This document shows, piece after piece, positions 56,950-64,000 of a DNA stretch of 64,000 bases; the stretch's first letter is position 1; every line of letters begins with the position of its first letter. The stretch is from Myxocyprinus asiaticus (taxonomy: Eukaryota; Chordata; Actinopteri; Cypriniformes; Catostomidae). Where the stretch lies: positions 23,980,156 through 24,044,155 of the forward strand of contig NC_059348.1 in assembly GCF_019703515.2 (NCBI RefSeq). Reading direction: 5' to 3'. The translations under genes and the position numbers were made by a program. The notes beneath the pieces are model-generated. The model had not been told where the DNA came from and ran no database searches. It saw only the letters and a list, made by a program, of their open reading frames with translations.

Positions 56950-57806
56950 TATCCGCTTGTGTTGCGTGCCACTACCTGGGACGAAACCGATTCCACCTGG
57001 AGGTTGTAGAACCTTGCAAAGGTGTTGGGTGTTGCCCAGCCCGCTGCTCTGCAATGTCTGTTAGAGAGGCACCTCTGGCCAGGGCCCAAGAAGCCGCTAC
57101 GCCACGAGTAGAATGGGCTCGTAGCCCTACCGGGGGCGGCATGTTTTGGGCGAGACATGCCATAGTTATGGCGTCAATGAGCCAGTGGGCGATCCTCTGC
57201 TTGGAGACAGCGCTTCCTTTCCGCTGTGCACCGAAGCAGACAAAGAGCTGCTCAGAGAGTCTAAAGCTCTGCGTGCGATCCAAATAGATGCGCAAAGCGC
57301 GCACCGGACACAGCAACGCCAGGGCTGGGTCTGCCTCCTCCTGGGGCAGCGCTTGCAGGTTCACCACCTGGTCTCTAAAAGGAGTGGTGGGAACCTTGGG
57401 CACATAGCCCGGTCGGGGGTCTCAGGATCACGTGAGAATAGCCCGGACTGAACTCCAGGCACGTTTCGCTGACAGAGAACGCTTGCAGGTCACCTACCCT
57501 CTTGATGGAAGTGAGCGCAGTCAGGAGGGCAGTCTTCAAGGAGAGTGCCTTAAGCCCGGCTGACCGCAAAACTCAAAGGGGGCTCTCTGTAGACCCTGAA
57601 AAACTACAGAGGTCCGATGAGGGAACAAGGCGTGGCCTGGAGGGATTCAGCCTCCTGGCGCCTCTTAGGAACCTGATGATCAGATCATGCTTCCCTAAGG
57701 ACTCACCGTCGACTGCGTCATGGTGTGCTGCTATGGCAGCAACGTACACCTTCAAGGTGGAAGTGGACAGCCTCCCTTCCAACCTCTCTTGCAGGAAGGA
57801 AAGCAC
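56950..57806 (-). pseudogene. DIRS copy 2 tyrosine recombinase (frameshifted)
   Basis: In order on the minus strand: SFLQERLEGRLSTSTLKVYV (57573-57806), LTALTSIKRVGDLQAFSV with the box A arginine (57375-57569), then PKVPTTPFRDQVVNLQALPQ to LRAHSTRGVAASWALARGA with H-x-x-R (56972-57403), and FARFYNL with the nucleophile tyrosine near 57006. The pieces lie in different frames, so at least three single-base changes break the gene. All catalytic residues remain. It is the best preserved recombinase of the three for catalytic residues. Confidence 0.82.
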
Positions 57807-58499
57807 TGATCTGACTGCGCACCTCTGGGGGTCTTCCTGATGGGAAGAACACCACTTAGCGAACGGACACCACTTAAAGGCATACAGGTACTCGTAGAGG
57901 GAGCCCTAGCCTGAGTGAATGTGTCTACCACCGCAGGTGGGAGACAGCTTAGGTCTTCCGCGTCCCGTCCAGGGGCCAGACATGGAGATTCCAGAGGTCT
58001 GGGCGCGGGTGCCGGATGGTGCCCCCTCCCTGAGAAAGAAGGGCCTTTCTCAGGGGAATTTGCCCAGGGGAAGCTGTCACGAGGAGCGTGAGGTCCGAGC
58101 ACCACGTCTGGGCGGGCCAGTAGGGTGCTTACCAGGACGACCTTCTCCTCGTCCTCCCTGACCTTGCACAGGGTCTGTGCGAGCAGGCTCACTGGGGAAA
58201 ACACATATTTGCGAATGCCAGGGGACCAGCTGTGTGCCAGCGCGTCTATGCCGAGGAAGGCCTCGGTGAGGGCGTACCAGAGCGGGCAGTGGGAGGATTC
58301 TTGGGAGGCGAACAGGTGCACCTGTGCCTGACTGAATCGACTCCAAATCAGCTGGACCACCTGAAGGTGGAGTCTCCACTCTCCCTTGAGGGTAACCTGT
58401 TGTTACGGCGCATCCGCCGAAGTGTTGAGGTTGCCCGGGATGTGAGTGGCTTGCAGCGACTTGGTGCTGCTAACTCCGTTGGAGGAGACGGCGGGCGAG
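57807..58499 (-). pseudogene. DIRS copy 2 RNase H tail and linker to recombinase
   Basis: The minus-strand frame 57752-58360 begins VQLIWSRFSQAQVHLFASQE and carries a Pro/Ser-rich linker (SPWANSPEKGPSFSGRGHHP) before the recombinase start. The upstream edge holds the HIPGNLN block that closes the RNase H domain. In DIRS elements this region sometimes encodes a methyltransferase-like domain. No such motif was recognised here. Confidence 0.5.
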
Positions 58500-59959
58500 T
58501 TATGACATACAGCGGGAGCGCAGACCGCCTTGGCGGTTGACATATGCTACCATGCCGTGCTGTCTGTCCGAACTAGCACGTGCTTGCCCTGGATCAACGG
58601 CCGGAACCTCCGCAGGGCGAGCAGAATTGCCAGTAACTCGAGGCAGTTGATGTGCCAATGCAGCTGCGGATCCGTCTAGAGGCCGGCAGCTGCGTGCCCG
58701 TTGCCAACAGCGCCCCAGCCCATTTTGGAGGCGTCTGTCGTGACCACGACGCGCCTGGAGACCAGTTCTAGAAGAACACCTGCTCGTGGAAACGAGAGGT
58801 CGGTCCAAGGGCTGAAAAGACGGTGACAGACCGACGTAATGGCCATGCGGTGTGTCCCGTGGCGCCATGCCTGTCTCGGGACTCGAGTCTGGAGCCAGTG
58901 CTGAAGCGGCCTCATATGCATCAACCCGAGCGGGGTGGCCATCGCTGAGGACGCCATATGCCCCAGGAGCCTCTGAAAATGTTTCAGTGGAACCGCTGTT
59001 TTCTGTTTGAACGCCTTCAAACAGGCCAGCACCGACTGGGCGCGCTCGTTCGTAAGGTGCGCCGTCAAGGAGACTGAGTCCAACTCCAAACCGAGAAAAG
59101 AGATGCTCTGAACCGGGAGGAGCTTGCTCTTTTCCCAGCTGACCCGAAGCCCTAGTCGGCTGAGGTGTGAGAGCACCAGGTCCCTGTGTGCGCATAACCC
59201 GTCTCGAGAGTGAGCTAGGATTAGCCAGTCCTCGAGATAGTTGAGAATGCGAATGCCCACCTCCCTTAACGGGGCAAGGGCATTCTCTGCGATCTTCGTA
59301 AAGACGCGAGGAGACAGGGACAGGCCAAAAGGGAGGACTTGTACCGATACGCCTGACCCTCGAACGCAAACCGCAGGAAGGGTCTGTGTCGAGGAAGGAT
59401 CGAGACGTGAAAGTACGCATCCTTCGGGTCTACCGCCGCGAACCAATCTTGATGCCGTATGCTCGCTAGAATGCGTCTTTGCGTCAGCATCTTGAACGGG
59501 AGTCTGTGTAAGGCCCGGTTCAGTACTCGCAGGTCCAAGATTAGCCGCAACCCACCGCCTTTTTTCGGTACAATGAAGTAGGGGCTGTAAAACCCCCTCT
59601 TCATCTCGGCTGGAGGGACAGGTTCTATCGCGTCCTTCCGTAGGAGGGTAGCGATCTCCGCGCAAGGTAGCAGCATTTCCATCTTTCACCAAGGTGAAGT
59701 GGACACCGCTGGACCTGGGCGGATGCCCAGCGAAGTGAATCGTGCAGCCGAGTCGGACGGTCCGGACCAGCCCTCGCGACGGACTGGAAAGCGCAAGCCA
59801 TGCACCCGAGTTCCGCGCAAGGGGGACCAAAGGGACAACGTCATCGGATGTACCGGCGGGTGGGGCCTCGCGGCGGGGCGGAGCTTGAGGTGCCACACCA
59901 CATCGTGGCCGTGCTGAGTCCGAGGACATCGAAGCACTTACCTGGCTCCTTGTGACCAC
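58500..59959 (-). pseudogene. DIRS copy 2 reverse transcriptase and RNase H, altered active site
   Basis: Two overlapping frames (58676-59959 and 58500-59420) plus 59266-59682 supply the domains. RT: FYSPYFIVPKKGGGLRLILD, DWFAAVDPKDAYFHVSILPR, VLPFGLSLSPRVFTKIA. The catalytic box reads YLEDW instead of YVDDW, so the first Asp of the pair is Glu. RNase H begins VVTTDASKMGWG (near 58740). Frame changes lie near 59340 (one base lost in the 'ttgtacc' region) and near 58680. The protein is not functional as encoded. Confidence 0.88.
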
Positions 59960-61729
59960 CCCCGGAACAGCCTGGGACGGGGTGGAAGAGGCCTGTCCTC
60001 ATGACCCTTGGAGACTGTCACATCGGGGGCAGATTTGTGCCACAGCTGGGCGCTCAGGGCGGGAGACCGCCGCTGGAGCGCCAACCTGCCAAATGGAGTG
60101 GTGGACGGTGGTCGTGATGCCAGCCGTACACACCGAATATGTGACCCAGGGAACAAGGAAACCACTCTTGCGGAGCTCTTGAGTACTGCAGCCACTTGGG
60201 CATGCAGCGCAATTAAATGCAAAAGGTAACAAAAAGAAGATCTGCTTACCAGCTCCAGAGCAGCGGGTTTCGTTGTCCCTGGGTCTCCCGTCTCAGGGGC
60301 GCTTCGAAGACCTCCGTGGTTCTTCGGTGCCGGCTGTGAGACGGGTGGCGTCGGCTTCCTGCGGTGGGCTCCACGCCGGGGCCGGGCCGGAGGGGCGGGC
60401 TGCGGCGGAGCCGGTGCAGTCACCGCAGGGGGACGCCCTCGGCGATGAGTAGATGGGGGGATCTTGAGCCACACCGGGGCAGGACAAGCCGGCTAGCATC
60501 CATCTACTGCTCTACCATCGAGAACTGCTGGGCAAAGTCCTCGACAGTGTCGCTGAATAGGCCCGCCTGGAAAATGGGGGCAGCAAGGAATCGTGTCCTG
60601 TCGGCCTCACCCATCTCGACCAGGTTGAACCAAAGGTGGCGCTCCTGGACCACTAGTGTGGCCATCGTCCGCCCGGGAGACCGCGCCGTGACCTCCGTCG
60701 CTCGGAGAGCAAGGTCGGTCGCCGAGCGCAGTTCCTGCATCAATCCCGGGGCGGAACTACCCTCGTGCAGTTCCTTTAGCGCCTTGGCGGACTTGCAGGA
60801 GAGCCATGGCGTGCAGGGCGGAGGCGGCTTGTCCAGCAGCGCCGTAGGCTTTGACCGTCAGAGACGACGTAAACCTACAGGCCTTGGACGGGGGCTTTGG
60901 GCACCCACGCCAGGTGGCGGCGCTCTGCGGGCATAGGTGCACCGCGAGCGCCTTTATCCACCGGGGGATTGCCGAATAACCCTTGGCCGCCCCACCATCG
61001 AGGGTAGTGAGAGCGGGGAAGCTGAAAAGATCGGGACCGGGCAGTAAAAGGTGCCTCCCGCGATCTTGTCAGCTCTTCATGCACTTCCGGGAAGAAAGGA
61101 ACGGGGCGGGGCGTGGCTTGGAGCGGCGCCGCGAGCCCAGGAACCAATCACTGAGCCGCGAGGGTTCAGGGAAGAGCGGTATCCACTCTAACCGACGCTC
61201 GCGGCTGTCCGGGAAAGCATGTCGTCATCTCCGTGTCAGCCTGTGACTGGGCGATCGACCCCGAAGGGAGGAGCCCAGCCGAGGCTTCCGACTGGACGAG
61301 CCCGCTCTCCGATGCTGCGCTCGAGAGCTCATCACTTTCGCGGGCTCCGAATAAGAGGTCGAACTCGCCGTGAGACGAGCCGGCGGACTCACCCGCAAGC
61401 CCGATCGGGGCAGACGAGCGTGCTGGGGAATGGGAGTTCCGCGGGGGGATACCCGGCGGAGGCGGTCCCATTTGGGTCCCCAAATCGCCCCCAGTACTAG
61501 CCGCGCTGGCCTCAAACCCGTGGGTAAAAGGACCGAGGCGGGAGCCTCTGGGGTGGCTCGCTTCCTTACGAAGGCGAGCCGCGACCGCAACGTTGCCATG
61601 GACACATTCTCGCAATGAGAATGTGACCATCCACGAACGCTGTCTCCGCGTGAGCAGTGCCCAGACACGAAAGACAGTGATCGTGACCGTTAGAAGGCGA
61701 GAGATAACGAGCACAACCAGGAATAACAC
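59960..61729 (-). pseudogene. DIRS copy 2 gag-like region
   Basis: Pieces 61166-61729 (MVTFSLRECVHGNVAVAARL), 60875-61147 (FFPEVHEELTRSREAPFTAR), 60757-60942 (MHLCPQSAATWRGCPKPPS), 60504-60743 (LVVQERHLWFNLVEMGEAD, FSDTVEDFAQQFSMVEQ) and 59938-60474 correspond one by one to those of copies 1 and 3. The conservation of peptide blocks across copies supports a real gag-like protein, perhaps forming the particle. No zinc knuckle is seen. Frame changes separate the pieces. Confidence 0.6.
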
Positions 61730-62002
61730 ACAATCGGAAAAGCATCTTTAAAAAGACGCGTCTTTAAAAAGACGTTCCGTGTGTGCGCTCTTTTAGAGAA
61801 ATATATACTCTTTTAGAGGGGAAAAATGCTCTTTCAGAAAATATACTCTCTAGTTTTTCTACCGAAGCGCCCAGGGGCGTTCTCTGCAGTGCACCAGTGC
61901 AGAGGAGGGAGAAGCCGCTGAAATGCGCCATCAGATCCAGTAGGTGAATGAACAGTAGTATTCAGCTCAATGAGCATGACCGTTCGGCTCCGAAGAGAAA
62001 AT

Positions 62003-62184
62003 CTGAATGAGTGGTTGCATACCAGCTCCTTTTATACCCGTATGTTCGGGAGAGTGGCATGTAAATACCACTCGCCAATTTTCATTGGCCTTTTATCAAA
62101 GACCAGAGGTGTCTCGGGCTCCCAAGAGTGACCCCTAGTGTCACTACATCGACACCAACGTCGAGTGAGTGACAGATAGGGAAC
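62003..62184. repeat. DIRS copy 2 right terminal inverted repeat
   Basis: Inverse of 55871-56028 plus the right-specific tip ending 'gacagatagggaac'. The minus-strand TATAAAA at 62030-62036 is the likely sense promoter. Confidence 0.88.
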
Positions 62185-63122
62185 CAGGTTTCTTTGACAG
62201 TGGCCTTCAGCTCATCTGCACTTTTTGGTCTCTTGTTTCTCATATTCCTCTTGACAATACCCCACAGATTCTCTATGGGGTTCAGGTCTGGTGAGTTTGC
62301 TGGCCAGTCAAGCACACCAACACCATGGTCATTTAACCAACTTTTGGTGCTTTTGGCAGTGTGGGCAGGTGCCAAATCCTGCTGGAAAATGAAATCAGCA
62401 TCTTTAAAAAGCTGGTCAGCAGAAGGAAGCATGAAGTGCTCCAAAATTTCTTGGTAAATGGGTGCAGTGACTTTGGTTTTCAAAAAACACAATGGACCAA
62501 CACCAGTAGATGACATTGCACCCCAAATCATCACAGACTGTGGAAACTTAACACTGGACTTCAAGCAACTTGGGCTATGAGATTCTACACCCTTCCTCCA
62601 GACTCTAGGACCTTAGTTTCCAAATGAAATACAAAACTTGCTCTCATCTGAAAAGAGGACTTTGGACCACTGGGCAACAGTCCAGTTCTTCTTCTCCTTA
62701 GCCCAGGTAAGATGCCTCTGACATTGTCTGTGGTTCAGGAGTGGCTTAACAAGAGGAATACGACAACTGTAGCCAAATTCCTTGACACGTCTGTGTGTGG
62801 TGGCTCTTGATGCCTTGACCCCAGCCTCAGTCCATTCCTTGTGAAGTTCACCCAAATTCTTGAATCGATTTTGCTTGACAATCCTCATAAGGCTGCGGTT
62901 CTCTCGGTTGGTTGTGCATCTTTTTCTTCCACACTTTTTCCTTCCACTCAACTTTCTGTTAACATTCTTGGATACAGCACTCTGTGAACAGCCAGCTTCT
63001 TTGGCAATGAATGTTTGTGGCTTACCCTCCTTGTGAAGGGTGTCAATGATTGTCTTCTGGACAACTGTCAGATCAGTCTTCCCCATGATTGTGTAGCCTA
63101 GTGAACCAAACTGAGAGACCAT
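62185..63122 (-). pseudogene. Tc1 transposase, N-terminal and catalytic piece
   Basis: Start at ATG 63122 (or MGKTDLTVVQKTIIDTL a few codons later, the usual family start). The paired helix-turn-helix DNA-binding part follows (FIAKEAGCSQSAVSKNVN, SRATTHRRVKEFGY), then VLFSDESKF (first Asp), FQQDLAPAHTAKSTKSWL (second Asp) and [17 protein letters not shown] (Glu). One nonsense codon occurs at 62613-62615 (after CISFGN); the frame then stays open through KATVKETW, where the DIRS element enters. The remaining 33 codons are at 55725-55824. Apart from that stop and the insertion the gene looks intact. Confidence 0.93.
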
Positions 63123-63184
63123 TTTGAAGGCTCAGGAAACCTTTGCAGGTGTTTTGAGTTGATTAGCTGTTTGGCATGTCACCA

Positions 63185-63385
63185 TATTCTAATTTTTTGA
63201 GATAGTGAATTGGTGGGTTTTTGTTAAATGTGAGCCAAAATCATCACAATTAAAAGAACCAAAGACTTAAACTACTTCAGTCTGTGTGCATTGAATTTAT
63301 TTAATACACAAGTTTCACAGTTTGAGTTGAATTACTGAAATAAATGAACTTTTCCATGACATTCTAATTTATTGAGATGCACCTG
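63185..63385 (-). repeat. Tc1 right terminal inverted repeat
   Basis: Inverse of 55444-55644, ending '...gagatgcacctg' next to TA. Confidence 0.92.
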
Positions 63386-63509
63386 TATGCATTAACTCTG
63401 AGTTGTGGTTGGTAGTAGAATACACTAATATGTCATTGGATTCTAATATTTCTCAGCATTGTTCATGTGAAGGAACACTTTCAACCAATCACTGTGCTCG
63501 CATTACAGT

Positions 63510-63717
63510 GGAGAATTCAAAATCACACGCGGATGAGACAGTGGTTCCTGGTGCAAGTTCAACAGCACTCGCGGAACAGATATGAGAGGGACTCCGTGGT
63601 AAGATCGCATAACAGAAGATAATTCAAAATCACACACGGATATGACAGTGGTTCCTGGCCGGAACAAGTTCAACTGCACTCGCAGAACAAATATAAGAGG
63701 GGCTCCGTAGTGAGATC
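63510..63717 (+). repeat. Two diverged tandem units of ~105 bp
   Basis: Both units share 'attcaaaatcacac', 'gacagtggttcctgg', 'aagttcaac', 'gcactcgc', 'gaacaa/gaacag', 'gaggg' and 'ctccgt'. The second unit has an extra 'ccggaac'. The function is unknown. Confidence 0.75.
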
Positions 63718-64000
63718 CAGGATTGGGAAGGTTACTTTTTAAATGTATTCCACTACAGATTACAGAATACATGCTGTAAAATGTCATTTGTAACGCATTC
63801 CGTTAGATTACTCAAGGTCAGTAACGTATTCTAAATACTTTGGATTACTTCTTCAGTACTGGAAGATTTTTTCACTTGTTTTGACTATAAAAACTCTGCC
63901 GTACAGTAAGACAAAATACACATGTTAAAAATACATTCTCTGAAAAACCTAAATATCTTATGCAGTGTTGTTTCTAAAACAAGATGAATAAAATTGATCT
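63718..64000 (+). mobile_element. hAT-like terminal fragment reaching the window edge
   Basis: Begins CAGGATTGGGAAGGTTAC and continues with 'attacagaatac' and 'gtaacgcattcc' phrases, typical of an abundant fish hAT-type end. The other end lies beyond the window. Confidence 0.55.

Larger units (their letters stand above)
55825..62184 (-). mobile_element. DIRS1-like tyrosine-recombinase retrotransposon, copy 2
   Basis: A 6360-bp full-length copy inserted in the Tc1 transposase gene. On the minus strand the order is terminal repeat (62003-62184), gag-like region, RT/RNase H, tyrosine recombinase, internal complementary region (56100-56207) and terminal repeat (55825-56028). The borders are fixed exactly by the interrupted gene and agree with those predicted from the internal complementary region. 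There is no target duplication. Each gene has frame changes, and the RT active site is altered. Confidence 0.95.
55444..63385 (-). mobile_element. Young Tc1 transposon interrupted by DIRS copy 2
   Basis: Flanked by TA (55442-55443 and 63386-63387). The terminal inverted repeats are about 200 bp (55444-55644 and 63185-63385) and differ at only a handful of positions. Subtracting the 6360-bp DIRS insert leaves 1582 bp, a normal Tc1 length. The transposase is on the minus strand in two pieces on either side of the insert. The near-identical repeats point to recent activity of this Tc1 family. Confidence 0.95.

Overview
The window looks like nuclear DNA of a teleost fish, most likely a cyprinid (carp or minnow family). 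It has low GC and no prokaryotic gene structure, ribosome binding sites or operons. Almost every recognisable coding segment belongs to a transposable element family typical of fish: Tc1-like, hAT-like, PIF/Harbinger, DIRS1-like tyrosine-recombinase retrotransposons, a Gypsy element with Gmr1-type gene order, and tRNA-derived SINEs. I could not identify a host gene with confidence. Two short exon-like open stretches (5024-5197 and 31505-31635, both minus) are the only host-gene candidates. Family calls come from motifs and general knowledge, not from searches.

Layout. 1-7.6 kb: SINE pieces, one complete SINE with a 10-bp target duplication, and a broken Harbinger transposase gene split by a hAT-like element. 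7599-15758: a full-length DIRS1-like element (minus strand) with a 1.86-kb insertion in its RT/RNase H gene. 16.5-17.7 kb: a foldback repeat with a Harbinger MITE in one arm. 18.9-19.5 kb: a copy of an unnamed interspersed repeat holding a hAT MITE. 20.3-24.4 kb: a decayed LTR retrotransposon. 26.2-29.4 kb: a possible piggyBac-type element (TTAA ends) with a tandem duplication, an AT-rich TIR element and a solo LTR nested inside. 32.3-36.7 kb: a Gypsy element whose integrase lies upstream of RT. 36.8-38.0 kb: a Tc1-like pseudogene. 39.1-39.6 kb: a Tc1-type MITE. 42.1-44.6 kb: a nearly intact IS630/Tc1-related transposon with long terminal repeats and an intron-containing transposase. 45.7-49.3 kb: another copy of the unnamed repeat carrying a SINE and a hAT element, with a Sleeping-Beauty-like Tc1 inside the hAT. 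50.0-53.0 kb: an internally deleted DIRS copy (plus strand). 55.4-63.4 kb: a young Tc1 transposon whose transposase gene is cut in two by a second full-length DIRS element (55825-62184), with no target-site duplication.

The biological interest lies in the nesting, which gives relative ages and exact empty sites, and in the DIRS architecture. Each DIRS element ends in inverted repeats carrying inward-facing TATA boxes. Each also has an internal region that is the reverse complement of its own joined ends, as expected of elements that replicate through a circle and insert by a tyrosine recombinase. None of the elements appears fully functional as written; stops, frameshifts or catalytic-residue changes are visible in nearly all.
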